NCBI GenBank assembly: GCA_029228645.1
Contig: JAPTHR010000006.1
Span: 180,664 to 244,663, forward strand
DNA: 64,000 nt
Reading direction: 5' to 3'
Source of the DNA: Gammaproteobacteria bacterium Milos-ODIII6
GTDB lineage: Bacteria; Pseudomonadota; Gammaproteobacteria; Chromatiales; Chromatiaceae
The notes under the pieces are model-generated. The model did no database searches. It was not told the origin of the DNA and worked only from the letters and a program-made list of their open reading frames with translations. Position numbers and translations under genes: made by a program. This document shows positions 34,997 through 43,184 of the stretch, piece after piece; positions within the stretch are counted from its first letter, which is position 1, and each line of letters begins with the position of its first letter.

Positions 34997-36472
34997 CTAC
35001 GCCAAATGCTCCACGGTAAATTGCCCCATCATGCCGCCGTCCTCATGCTCGAGGTTGTGGCAGTGGAACATGTACGGAAAGCGGGAACTGGCAGGGTGAT
35101 CAAAGCTCGCCAGTATTCGAACCACCTCATCCGAGTGGATCAACACGGTGTCTTTGATGCCTTGTTCATTCTTAGCGGGAAGGTGCCCATTGCGACTCAG
35201 CACTCGAAACTGCACGCCATGGATGTGCATCGGGTGCGGCATGGGCGATCGATTGACGAACTCCCACACCTCTTCCTCGCCCAAAACAACCTTGTGATCG
35301 ATTCGTTGCAGATTCATCTGCTTTCCGTTGATGGTTGAGCCCACCATCATCTGGGTATCCAGAACAAACTGTCGGCTAACGCCGCGTGGCGAAGAAGGCA
35401 GCGGTGGCAGCGTTGCCAAACGCCTCGGTAATGCGGGCAACCCAGAAACATCCGTAGCGGAAGAGGTAATACGAAGAATATCGAATGCAGCGGCATCAAT
35501 GCCTGCTGTCATCGCCATCATCATCCCACCCCCTGGTAATGACATCGGCTGGTGTTGTAGAAACACCTCTTCACCGCCCTTGATGTCCACAACGAGTTCT
35601 GCTCGCTCACCCGGCGCCAAGCGAATTCTTGATAGGGTCACCGGTTCTGCCAGCAATCCACCATCTGAAGCGATCTGTTGAAACGGCCTTTGATCGTCAA
35701 ATGCCAGGTTGTAGATCCGCGCATTGGATCCATTGAGGATCCTGAATCGAGTCCTTGTTTTCGACGTATGCAGGTGCGGCCCAACCGTGCCGTTCACCAG
35801 CATGACATTGCCAAGCAGCCCCGCCATTCGCTGATGCATACCGGCGACATAGCGAAAACTCCCATCCCGGTTGAAACTTCGGTCCTGCAGTACCAACGGT
35901 ATATCGTCGACTCCGTATTCATTGGGTAGCCCAAGTCCATCACTCTGGTCGTCATCGATGATGAATAGACCGGCTAACCCTTTGAAGACCTGCTCTCCCG
36001 TACGATGCCAGGCATGTGAGTGATACCACTGCATCGAAGCGGGTTGGTCGATCATGAACTCAGGTCGCCATATCTCGCCCGGCGCGATAACTTGGTGAGG
36101 CCCGCCGTCCATATCTCCGGGCAGCTTCACACCATGCCAATGCAGTGTTGAAGGTTCCCCCAATTGATTTCGTACCGAGATAGCGACGCGATCCCCTTTC
36201 CTGGCACGTATGACCGGCCCAAGGTATGCTCCGTTAATACCGAATGTCGGCGTCTGGTACCCGGGCACAAACTCACTCGAGCCATTCTGCAGGCTTAGCT
36301 CGAACACCCGTTTATGTTGTTCGATTCGACCCTCCAGAAGCGGCGGCACACTCAGGGGCGCATCGAAGTTAATGGGCGCCGCTAACGCGCCACCTCTATT
36401 CAGTAACATCATGGGGGCTATTGCCACCCCGGCGCCTAGTGCAGACACCTTCAAGAAGGTACGGCGGTCCAT
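34997..36472 (-). CDS. Multicopper oxidase 2 (CueO/CotA-like)
   Basis: 491 residues. A Tat signal (MDRRTFLKVSALGAG) precedes three cupredoxin domains with ligands HWHG (111-114), HSHAWH (151-156), HPMHIHG and HCHNLEHEDGGMM near the C terminus. The start is the ATG at 36472 with AGGAG 7 bases upstream, not the preceding TTG. It lacks the MDHS repeats of CopA and belongs to a different subgroup (bilirubin oxidase/CueO-like). It follows the second cytochrome-propeller pair and is probably in that operon. Confidence 0.93.
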   Translation of the reverse strand: MDRRTFLKVSALGAGVAIAPMMLLNRGGALAAPINFDAPLSVPPLLEGRIEQHKRVFELSLQNGSSEFVPGYQTPTFGINGAYLGPVIRARKGDRVAISVRNQLGEPSTLHWHGVKLPGDMDGGPHQVIAPGEIWRPEFMIDQPASMQWYHSHAWHRTGEQVFKGLAGLFIIDDDQSDGLGLPNEYGVDDIPLVLQDRSFNRDGSFRYVAGMHQRMAGLLGNVMLVNGTVGPHLHTSKTRTRFRILNGSNARIYNLAFDDQRPFQQIASDGGLLAEPVTLSRIRLAPGERAELVVDIKGGEEVFLQHQPMSLPGGGMMMAMTAGIDAAAFDILRITSSATDVSGLPALPRRLATLPPLPSSPRGVSRQFVLDTQMMVGSTINGKQMNLQRIDHKVVLGEEEVWEFVNRSPMPHPMHIHGVQFRVLSRNGHLPAKNEQGIKDTVLIHSDEVVRILASFDHPASSRFPYMFHCHNLEHEDGGMMGQFTVEHLA

Positions 36473-36541
36473 CAATCTACTCCTGATTCTTTGTACTTCG
36501 AGCGCCCCCCGCGAATGGAGGAGCGCTGCCTGTCACCTGCC

Positions 36542-37531
36542 TCAATTGACGATTGCCATCTGATGGCCTTCGCCTCCGGGTAACGCTATTTCGCCAACAA
36601 CACTCAGGCTTTCCTGATCAACAACCCAAATAGAGGGTTGATTGCGGCTGGACACGTACACCTTGCCTGTCCCGGTTATCGTGTTCAGGTGGTAAGGCGC
36701 CGGGCCTAACTCGATACTGCGTGCCTCTCCAGACCGAATGTTCAGCGCAACGAGTTTGTTGTCCTTCTTTGAACTGGCGAACAAGGTGACCCCATCATCT
36801 CCGACATCCAGCCCGTGAACGCTGCGCCCAACCGTGAAAGTGCGTGTGACTTTGCCGCTTTCGATAGAAACTTCTGAGACAGTTCCGGCTCGCGGGTTGG
36901 TGATGTAGATCATCGATCTGTCCCGGGAGAACACCATGTGCTCAGGGGCCGGTCCTGCCTCCAGCGTCCGGAGCACTTCCCAGGAGGCCAAATCTATTTC
37001 GCTGATGGTTCCGTTGCCGCTATTGCTGACAAATGCCTTTTTCGCATCGTCCGTGATCAACGTGTAGTTCGGGGACGGTCCGGTTGTCAGTGTTTTAACA
37101 ATCTGGTTGCTGTTCACATCCAGTACGCTGATACCACCCCGGGTGGGGTGTGTGGAGAGCACATAACGGCCATCGGGGGTTATAGCCTGGTGATGAGTCC
37201 ATCCATCCACCGCCACAGTCGCCATGACATGGCCATGCGCAGGATGTACAATAAACAGATCACTGTTGGGCTTGCCCGCCGTAGCACCTTTCTGTGGCGG
37301 CCTCTCCTGCAGGCTACCAGCGATCAGGTACTCACCGTCAGGGGTCGCGACAAGCCCGTGGGGATTCGCCACACCCGAGTATGTCTGGGTAATGGTGTCG
37401 TTTGCCGCATCCACCGCGATCACGCTATTTGCCGATCCCAACGGGATATAGACCGTCGGCGCAGCGATCACTCCCTGCGATAGTCCTCCAAACAAAATCG
37501 CCACGATCAGTGGCTTTCTCATGGTTTTCAT
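36542..37531 (-). CDS. Periplasmic YVTN beta-propeller protein, copy 2
   Basis: 329 residues, the same length as copy 1 at 20038 and alike over its whole length (APTVYIPLGSANSVIAVDAAND is shared). It has a signal peptide and seven YVTN-type repeats. The start overlaps the cytochrome c stop (ATGA), giving tighter coupling than in copy 1. The multicopper oxidase 2 gene follows after 69 bases. Confidence 0.88.
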   Translation of the reverse strand: MKTMRKPLIVAILFGGLSQGVIAAPTVYIPLGSANSVIAVDAANDTITQTYSGVANPHGLVATPDGEYLIAGSLQERPPQKGATAGKPNSDLFIVHPAHGHVMATVAVDGWTHHQAITPDGRYVLSTHPTRGGISVLDVNSNQIVKTLTTGPSPNYTLITDDAKKAFVSNSGNGTISEIDLASWEVLRTLEAGPAPEHMVFSRDRSMIYITNPRAGTVSEVSIESGKVTRTFTVGRSVHGLDVGDDGVTLFASSKKDNKLVALNIRSGEARSIELGPAPYHLNTITGTGKVYVSSRNQPSIWVVDQESLSVVGEIALPGGEGHQMAIVN

Positions 37532-37908
37532 TTCTCATCTCCAAGCGTGTGTGTTGCGACATCTTCGGTACTGCCAAAGGTCGTCCGAAGGTAATGAACG
37601 AGGCTGTATACCTCGGTATCTGTAAGATCTTGATTGCCTCCGTTTGGCGGCATGACAGTTCCACCCGGCGATGGACTGACGCCATTTCGGATCGCGTCAA
37701 AGAGTTCCTGGTCGCTTTTTTTCAATGCACCGGCTGGATCTGTTAAGTCACTCACCCCGGGCATTCCGCCAGCTCCATCGGCACCGTGACAAGCAATACA
37801 AGTACGCATGTAGATGCGTTCAGCAGTGGCAGGATCTGCCCACGAACTGAAGGCAATGAGCAGGCTCGAAAGAAACAGGATGGTTTTCCACATAAGAATC
37901 GCCTTCAT
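37528..37908 (-). CDS. Small class I cytochrome c, copy 2
   Basis: 126 residues, signal peptide (ends SSWAD), heme site CIACH and distal Met in GGTVMPPNGGN, the close relative of the cytochrome at 21030. The ATG overlaps the preceding HMA-like stop, so HMA-like, cytochrome and propeller form one translationally coupled unit. Confidence 0.9.
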   Translation of the reverse strand: MKAILMWKTILFLSSLLIAFSSWADPATAERIYMRTCIACHGADGAGGMPGVSDLTDPAGALKKSDQELFDAIRNGVSPSPGGTVMPPNGGNQDLTDTEVYSLVHYLRTTFGSTEDVATHTLGDEK

Positions 37909-38279
37909 CTGGCGGATGGGGGAAGCTGGGGCTTCGAGGAGTCGGGCAAACGCTGACCGGATCTACGAAGGTTTTGGACAAGCTCGCGATCCAATCTGGC
38001 CAAGTGTTCGCTTCGCCACTGGCAACACATCCCCGGCTCGCACGGCACTCCCAGGCTGGCTAACATTTCCTGCACGGCCAGATAGTCCAATATCGACACG
38101 TCGTAACGAATTCTTGCAAGCGCATTCTTGAAATCGACTTCCACAGCAACAATGCCGTCACTTGCTGTCATACGCGGAATAAAATCCTGCAGTTCAAACG
38201 CATCAGGTACCGTCGTATGAAAGCAACGCTCAACAACCTGTTCGGCTTCCTCCCTATCCACTATTTTTACTTTCCCCAT
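37905..38279 (-). CDS. HMA-like protein with Cys-Cys, divergent copy
   Basis: 124 residues, no signal peptide. An alpha/beta fold like copies at 21708 and 44624 (IVAVEVDFKNALARIRYDVSI aligned to VLEVTVTSDRTRLRVSYDV), without CxxC in the usual loop. Cysteines appear late: CEPGMCCQW, followed by a basic helix (RSEHLARLDRELVQNLRR). It stands between the GTTAC-box promoter and the cytochrome gene, a place that is empty in module copy 1. Function unknown, probably metal-related. Confidence 0.65.
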   Translation of the reverse strand: MGKVKIVDREEAEQVVERCFHTTVPDAFELQDFIPRMTASDGIVAVEVDFKNALARIRYDVSILDYLAVQEMLASLGVPCEPGMCCQWRSEHLARLDRELVQNLRRSGQRLPDSSKPQLPPSAR

Positions 38280-38367
38280 CAGCTGCCTCGATTAATTGTT
38301 GGCAAAGTACCTGATGGTTATTTAAGCGCTTTCGTGTATCCCGAATGTTGCTCCGGACATGGGTTTT

Positions 38368-38382
38368 GTAACACTGGGTAAC
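38368..38382 (-). promoter_or_regulatory. GTTAC-N5-GTTAC operator, HMA/cytochrome/propeller/oxidase operon
   Basis: Minus strand GTTAC-CCAGT-GTTAC, with GATACA (38335-38340) exactly 27 nt downstream. The surrounding 100 bases closely match the promoter at 21420-21517. Confidence 0.78.
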
Positions 38383-38432
38383 AGTTCTGGCTTACAGTCC
38401 CATAACTGCCGGGATACATCTTGTCACCCAAG

Positions 38433-38912
38433 CTAGTAACCGACGTGACGGAACACCGCTTCTTCAAATCCTGGTGCATTGGGGCTGTACACTTTCAGGC
38501 GCATTGTGTGTTCCTGCGCTTGGTGAACGCGGAAGATGTTGCCGTATACAACACCCGGCATTTGTCGCATTTTCTCCAAGGGCTTCTCCACCTTGCCGCC
38601 TTGCTCAGAGTCGACTTCAGCGATCACGGTGACATCCACTGCTTTGCTATTGCCCGGCTTGCGGTACACCCAAACCAGAACATGGGATAGGCCCGATGCC
38701 TCGCCAACATCAACCTGGTGAAGCTTTTTGTCCTTGTCCCAGAGCCTCGGTTGGGTTTGCACAAGTTCTGCCGGCACAACCTCTATGTAAATCCGGTAGC
38801 TGTCAGTGTTTTTCTTCCAGATGTAGGTTGAGGCGCTCGATAAAGGTGACAGAATCAAAACCGTGAGCAGTGTTAACGCAATAACGGATGTCCGTGGAGT
38901 ATTCGTATTCAT
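38433..38912 (-). CDS. Exported protein of unknown function
   Basis: About 159 residues from ATG 38912 (a GTG 27 bases earlier is in frame and overlaps the previous stop). A signal peptide (TSVIALTLLTVLILSPLSSAS) precedes a beta-rich domain with LSHVLVWVYRKPGNSKAVDVTVIAEV, PLEKMRQMPGVVYGNIFRV and TMRLKVYSP. The layout recalls YtkA/FixH-like periplasmic domains seen in metal loci, but the match is weak. It is last in the YHS-DUF5676 operon. Confidence 0.6.
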   Translation of the reverse strand: MNTNTPRTSVIALTLLTVLILSPLSSASTYIWKKNTDSYRIYIEVVPAELVQTQPRLWDKDKKLHQVDVGEASGLSHVLVWVYRKPGNSKAVDVTVIAEVDSEQGGKVEKPLEKMRQMPGVVYGNIFRVHQAQEHTMRLKVYSPNAPGFEEAVFRHVGY

Positions 38913-38928
38913 GGGCTTGGGTCCTGCT

Positions 38929-39288
38929 TTAGTTTCCACTGTGGTTAAGCATGTGCACCATCATCGTGTGCATCTCCAGTATGTTGTCCAGGTCATGCTG
39001 TGGCGCCAGGCCGGCGTCGGCACACTTCCCGTTGCCTTGCTGGTTTGCCAACAAGTCCGAGCGCCGATCTGATAGCGCTCGTAGCTGATTGCGGTGCTCA
39101 TCGAGCATGCGTTGCCGCGCAGATGGCTCTTTCTCTGCTAATAGTGCGTGCCATTGAACATGAAGCTCCTGCAGTTGGTCCTGGAGACATTTGCCGCTAG
39201 AAGATGGCCCGGCGTGCGCCATTGGATCCGCCAGCACGCCAAATGAAAGCGATGCGCCAATCAGCAGGGAGGTAATTTGTAATCTCAC
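38929..39288 (-). CDS. Exported His/Met-containing helical protein, unknown
   Basis: 119 residues from GTG 39288, chosen because AGGAGAA lies just upstream and a signal peptide follows (LQITSLLIGASLSFGVLA). The mature part is helical and charged (LQDQLQELHVQWHALLAEKEPSARQRMLDEHRNQL is one long helix) and ends MHTMMVHMLNHSGN, a possible metal-binding tail. The pattern resembles small periplasmic metal-stress proteins. No family recognised. Confidence 0.6.
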   Translation of the reverse strand: MRLQITSLLIGASLSFGVLADPMAHAGPSSSGKCLQDQLQELHVQWHALLAEKEPSARQRMLDEHRNQLRALSDRRSDLLANQQGNGKCADAGLAPQHDLDNILEMHTMMVHMLNHSGN

Positions 39289-39290
39289 CG

Positions 39291-39560
39291 TTATTTCTCC
39301 TGTGCAGTTCGAGATGCGAAATGGTTGTAGATCGGCACCCAGATCAGCGTGAAGTACCACCCATACCCATAGCTTTCCGCCAAGCCCAGGAGAAAGCTTT
39401 CCCAACTGAGCCACTCGAAGCCTGGAAGCAATTTGAGCCAAACCTGATACATGGCGTGCTCTGGCAACAGCACATCGAACAGCACGCACAAGGAAAACGT
39501 CACAGCGAGCGTGATGCTGCTGGCGTGCCCAATCGCAAGCAGTGGCAGGCCACGGCTCAT
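39291..39560 (-). CDS. DUF5676 family membrane protein
   Basis: 89 residues with two membrane helices (about 6-32 and 56-80). Sequence pattern LPGFEWLSWESFLLGLAESYGYGWYFTLIWVPIYNHF matches DUF5676, a family often found with YHS-domain and copper genes. The start overlaps the YHS gene stop (ATGA), so translation is coupled. Function unknown. Confidence 0.8.
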   Translation of the reverse strand: MSRGLPLLAIGHASSITLAVTFSLCVLFDVLLPEHAMYQVWLKLLPGFEWLSWESFLLGLAESYGYGWYFTLIWVPIYNHFASRTAQEK

Positions 39561-39853
39561 GCGCTGCCTCCATTGGATGAAGTGGTTAGGTAGCGGTTCG
39601 AGTCCTGCTCAAACCTGTCCAGACATTTGCGTGAACAAAACCGGTGAAGATGACCATTAACCACCTTTGCGTAACCTGCGTTCGGGTCTACATGTATCCC
39701 ACATACCGGGTCGGTATGATCTACCCGATCATCTTCCTTACCGCCCGAGTGGCTATGTTTGTGTGCCCCGTGCATTACGTGCGCGCCGCAACCAAAACGC
39801 ATCATCAACAGGAACAGCCCTGCAAACAGCAGCAGACTGAGCAAACCATCCAT
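39557..39853 (-). CDS. Membrane-anchored YHS-domain metal protein
   Basis: 98 residues. An N-terminal membrane helix (LLSLLLFAGLFLLMMRFG) is followed by a His-rich linker (HVMHGAHKHSHS) and a YHS domain with DPVCGIHV and HRFCSRKCLDRF, a cysteine-based metal site. The ATG at 39853 has AGGAG upstream and is preferred over a start 39 bases earlier. It heads a four-gene operon behind a strong sigma-54 promoter candidate. Confidence 0.82.
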   Translation of the reverse strand: MDGLLSLLLFAGLFLLMMRFGCGAHVMHGAHKHSHSGGKEDDRVDHTDPVCGIHVDPNAGYAKVVNGHLHRFCSRKCLDRFEQDSNRYLTTSSNGGSA

Positions 39854-39961
39854 AAAACAGGCTCCTAGTAGGGGCGAAAACATTCGGTACAACTCTGGCC
39901 ATTCGGCACAAACCGGACTTCACAGCTGCGTCCGCTAGGCGAGGTTGTCTATACAGAGTTC

Positions 39962-39978
39962 TGCATCTTCCGTGCCAA
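39962..39978 (-). promoter_or_regulatory. Sigma-54 promoter of the YHS-DUF5676 operon
   Basis: Minus strand TTGGCACGGAAGATGCA, a near-consensus -24/-12 promoter with GG and GC 10 bases apart. It lies 109 bases ahead of the YHS start. An upstream element is at 40131-40147. Otherwise the 39854-40182 gap holds no gene. Confidence 0.78.
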
Positions 39979-40130
39979 GCTATCTAGGCGCGCAAGGGAG
40001 CTATTGGACAGGGTAAGAATCTGCCACCAACAAGCTCATAGATGCCTGCAGAGTGCGATTTCGGGCAGCTGTGTTGGGAGATAGTGCTGTGCCGCCAATC
40101 AGCGGGTGGAGAACTTCAGTACATCGTGGA

Positions 40131-40147
40131 TGAACGAATCGTTGAAT
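40131..40147 (-). promoter_or_regulatory. Upstream activating element for sigma-54 promoter at 39962
   Basis: Minus strand ATTCAACGATTCGTTCA, about 163 bp before the -24 GG. It sits in a larger symmetrical block (CGTTGAAT-G-ATTCAACG at 40140-40156) with repeated ACGAATCGT, suitable for binding a dimeric NtrC-type activator. Confidence 0.6.
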
Positions 40148-40182
40148 GATTCAACGAATCGTAAAACCGAGGCAATCGCCAT

Positions 40183-40839
40183 TCACTTCCCTTTTCTGCG
40201 TAGTCGTACAACGACGAGGGGAAGCAAAATGATGAGTCCCATCAATAGAACCAGCGATTGTGCTGCTATCGCTTCTTCCGAAGCCAACTCACCGCCGAAA
40301 TGGGCCAATAAGAAGCTGGCCGGAAGAATACCCATCAGGGTTGCTACGAGAAAACGCCAAAGCCTGAGTGCGGTCAATCCAGCGGCATAGCTCACGACAT
40401 CAAATGATATGAAGGGTACCAGTCGAATCAAGAATACCGCAGCCATCATCGTTCCCTGAGAACTTTCAATGCGATCCAGGCGCGTCTCCCCAATCCATTT
40501 CCTCGCAAACTCAGCACCGATAAACCGAGCCAACAAGAAAGCAATCATTGCCCCGATCAAGGATCCGGTAGCCACATACGCTGTACCGTAGGTATGGCCA
40601 TAGAGGGCACCAGAGACCAGCGCTATCGGCGCACTGGGCAGTGGACTCACCACAACCGCCACCACCATCAGCCCTACGACGAGAAGCGGTCCCCACACAC
40701 CCGCCGACCGGAGCGTTTCGAGAACCACTGTCCTCTGATGCAGGAGCTCAGATAAGCCGCCATCGGACAACACAATGTAGCCGATGCCGATCACCAGGCA
40801 CATAAATAGTAGAAGCTTCCAGACCTTCTGACCCTGCAT
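40183..40839 (-). CDS. TVP38/TMEM64 (VTT/DedA-like) membrane protein
   Basis: 218 residues, five to six membrane helices. VTT signature: SPLPSAPIALVSGALYG, then GSLIGAMIAFLLARFIGAEFARKW and VFLIRLVPFISFDVVSYAAGLT. Such proteins move lipids or ions across membranes; some are found beside metal-resistance genes. The ATG at 40839 has GGGGGAA upstream; 40854 is also possible. Not clearly in an operon. Confidence 0.88.
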   Translation of the reverse strand: MQGQKVWKLLLFMCLVIGIGYIVLSDGGLSELLHQRTVVLETLRSAGVWGPLLVVGLMVVAVVVSPLPSAPIALVSGALYGHTYGTAYVATGSLIGAMIAFLLARFIGAEFARKWIGETRLDRIESSQGTMMAAVFLIRLVPFISFDVVSYAAGLTALRLWRFLVATLMGILPASFLLAHFGGELASEEAIAAQSLVLLMGLIILLPLVVVRLRRKGK

Positions 40840-41018
40840 CAGAGTTTCCCCCATCCTATCCGGCCTCGTTCTCGTTATAGCTGACGTATCGGTGATACCC
40901 AGTCTTTTCTGCCAGCCGCGTGAACGTCAATCGTTTGGGTGATTCATCAGCAAACGCTGGGCCAGAGGCCCGCAACATTCTCGCCTATCGATCGGCAATT
41001 TCTACGGTTCGTGAAAAT

Positions 41019-41035
41019 GTTGAACGATCCGCACA
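41019..41035 (+). promoter_or_regulatory. Upstream activating element for sigma-54 promoter at 41125
   Basis: Plus strand GTTGAACGATCCGCACA, about 100 bp before the -24 GG and in the same orientation to the promoter as the other two elements. Confidence 0.55.
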
Positions 41036-41124
41036 CCCGGACATCACTATCCCGCCGACTTAGAATATTAAAACCGGCCCACTATCTGTTTGTTATCAAT
41101 GCATATTTCACGCGCCGGAGAACG

Positions 41125-41141
41125 TTGGCACGCACTCTGCA
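41125..41141 (+). promoter_or_regulatory. Sigma-54 promoter of the His-rich protein gene
   Basis: Plus strand TTGGCACGCACTCTGCA, close to consensus, GG and GC 10 bases apart. Start of transcription would be near 41152, about 60 bases before the ATG at 41213. The 40840-41212 gap holds this promoter and its upstream element. A 68-codon frame there looks non-coding. Confidence 0.78.
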
Positions 41142-41212
41142 ATAGCTAACGCAAGCAGTCACTGACCGCTTGATATCAACCCAAGACATTCTGAAAATTT
41201 AGGAGACTTTCC

Positions 41213-41524
41213 ATGAAAAAACTTATTCTCGCTGGCGTACTAAGCCTGGTTGCCACTGGCGCGTTTGCATTGGACAAACACCTCGGTGACTCTTCAGAGT
41301 ATGGCCAGAGCCCTCTGGTGGATCACAGCCCCGGTGAAAAAACGACCATGCTGGGTCCTAATCACGATCACGGCGATGACGTGGTTCGTGACTACACCAA
41401 GCACGGCCACGATGGCCCGGTGATGAAACACCCGCAAGCGTCAACCAGCGGGAACAACAACACAAACATGCACGACCACGGAGATAACGTCATCGATAAC
41501 TTTACCCCGCATCCCCACAACTGA
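41213..41524 (+). CDS. Small exported His-rich metal-binding protein
   Basis: 103 residues. A signal peptide (ends GAFA) precedes a hydrophilic, probably disordered mature chain with about 14 histidines in HDHGDDV, KHGHDGP, MHDHGDNV and PHPHN patches. AGGAGA precedes the ATG. Its own sigma-54 promoter and the neighbouring NtrC-type two-component genes suggest metal-induced expression as a periplasmic binder (inference). No known family recognised. Confidence 0.75.
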   Translation: MKKLILAGVLSLVATGAFALDKHLGDSSEYGQSPLVDHSPGEKTTMLGPNHDHGDDVVRDYTKHGHDGPVMKHPQASTSGNNNTNMHDHGDNVIDNFTPHPHN

Positions 41525-41544
41525 TTCTGTGCTCCACCAGCCGT

Positions 41545-41572
41545 GCTGCTGGGTAAATCAGTGCCCAGCAGC
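41545..41572 (+). terminator. Hairpin after the His-rich gene
   Basis: Nine-bp arms GCTGCTGGG and CCCAGCAGC with a 10-base loop start 20 bases after the stop. A short T run (GGTTTCAT) follows. Confidence 0.6.
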
Positions 41573-41681
41573 GGTTTCATGCATCGCCGACTAGTGAAGT
41601 ACCGAAAGCACTGTAAACCAGAAAGTTGGGCAGACTGAAACCTCTTACAGTGACGAAGTAGAAGACCCAATTCCCGATACG

Positions 41682-43076
41682 TCACTCCATAATTCCCGTG
41701 GACGTCCTGGGCAGGTGCATCGAAAAGCAGGTACCCAGTGTCTTATCGACAGATAAAGAAACCCGCCCACCATGCTCCTCTACAATTCGCTTTACCAACC
41801 CCAAGCCAAGCCCAGAACCCCGGGGTTTCGTTGTGTAGAAGATATCGAAGGCTTGGTCCAAGGTTTTCTGATCCGGAGCATCCCCCTCATTTGCGATTAG
41901 CAAATCGAGACTCTCTTCTTCGTTGGGCACCAGCCTGACGAGAATTTCGCCTCCGTCGGGGCTTGCCTCAACCGCATTCTTCAACACATTCAACAACGCC
42001 TGATACATTTTGGCTTCATCAAGGTGCTCCACCAGGCATTCGCCACATTCGACACGCCGGATCCGCAACCGGTGCTGATCAAGTAACGGCTGCTGTTGTT
42101 CTATCACCATTGTCAGCAACTGGTCGAAACGAACCGGATGATCTGAGAACAGGACGGGACGGGCATAATCCAGGGTTTGCGACAAGAGGGAATCGAGTCT
42201 GTCAACTTCTCCAACGACCAACTCCACCCGACGACGCGTTCTCTCCTGTAACGTGTCCCGGTTACTCATCCCGGACAGGGCCAACTTAATAGAAGCCAGC
42301 GGATTCCGCATTTCGTGCGCCAGAACCGATGCTGTCTGCCCGATGGTGGCCAGCCGGGTTTTGGCCAATACGTCTTCGTGAGCAGCTTCAAGTTCCTGGG
42401 TACGCTTGTTTACCAACGCTTCCAGCCTCCGCTCATAGGCTCGCCCTATCCCCCGCATCGCAAACACACCCATGAGGCCTATCAGGATGTAGGTTGAGAG
42501 CAGTACAGCATCGAGATGCCAGTGCAACTCCCACAGGAAGTCATTGAATTTGTGCTGATCGCTGGCGATTCCCAGGTAATACTTGTCCCCGTTCCCGTCC
42601 GCCTCTGCCACCTCTTCCATCCATATCAGCAATGGATGATTCTCTTCGTCGGTGGCGCGTGCTTTTCCGGATGTGAGTTTCCGGGTCTCGACGAACGGGT
42701 AAAGGTCAGCCAGCCAGCTGTCCTTGATCTCCAGCGGCTGGGTTGGCTGTTGCAGACTGTCGGCGACGATTTCCCCTCGCTCGGTGAGCACAAACACCCG
42801 ATACCCAAAGGAACCATACAAATCGACGGCCTGTCTTAATTGAGTGTTTGAGGTTCCAACCGATTCACTCACTTGGAGCGCAATTCGCTGCTTGAGGCGT
42901 TGAGAGATCTCCTGGTTATGCTCGTACCCATGGTCTGTCATGCGTTCATGGAGGTATTCGACCACGTAGGTGGCCCCGGTCAATCCAACACCCGCGACCA
43001 CGACTCCCATGATGAACAAGCTCAACCAGGAAACAGTAGTCGGCGTCCATCGCAACACTTGCTTGGTAAAATTCAT
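41682..43076 (-). CDS. Sensor histidine kinase (NtrB/ZraS-like)
   Basis: 464 residues. Membrane helices at about 17-37 and 190-208 flank a periplasmic domain of about 150 residues. A coiled-coil linker leads to HisKA with H254 in LAHEMRNPL, and HATPase with NAVEAS, GSGLGLGLVKRI. The NPLASIKLAL H-box and layout resemble kinases that pair with sigma-54 activators. It is divergent from the NtrC-type regulator across a 108-base gap. The signal is probably a periplasmic metal or envelope stress. Confidence 0.9.
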   Translation of the reverse strand: MNFTKQVLRWTPTTVSWLSLFIMGVVVAGVGLTGATYVVEYLHERMTDHGYEHNQEISQRLKQRIALQVSESVGTSNTQLRQAVDLYGSFGYRVFVLTERGEIVADSLQQPTQPLEIKDSWLADLYPFVETRKLTSGKARATDEENHPLLIWMEEVAEADGNGDKYYLGIASDQHKFNDFLWELHWHLDAVLLSTYILIGLMGVFAMRGIGRAYERRLEALVNKRTQELEAAHEDVLAKTRLATIGQTASVLAHEMRNPLASIKLALSGMSNRDTLQERTRRRVELVVGEVDRLDSLLSQTLDYARPVLFSDHPVRFDQLLTMVIEQQQPLLDQHRLRIRRVECGECLVEHLDEAKMYQALLNVLKNAVEASPDGGEILVRLVPNEEESLDLLIANEGDAPDQKTLDQAFDIFYTTKPRGSGLGLGLVKRIVEEHGGRVSLSVDKTLGTCFSMHLPRTSTGIME

Positions 43077-43184
43077 TGGTGAGATGCCTTAAATTCAACG
43101 GAGCCAACCACGTGCGACTTTAGACGTATTGTCGACCGTGTCTGTGGCTTATGATTGTCAGAAATATACAGAGGTTCCCATACA

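Noticed and set aside
40939..41145. 68-codon plus-strand frame before the His-rich gene
   Set aside because: Overlaps the sigma-54 promoter and its upstream element, has no ribosome site and a composition rich in Arg/Leu/Thr without features.
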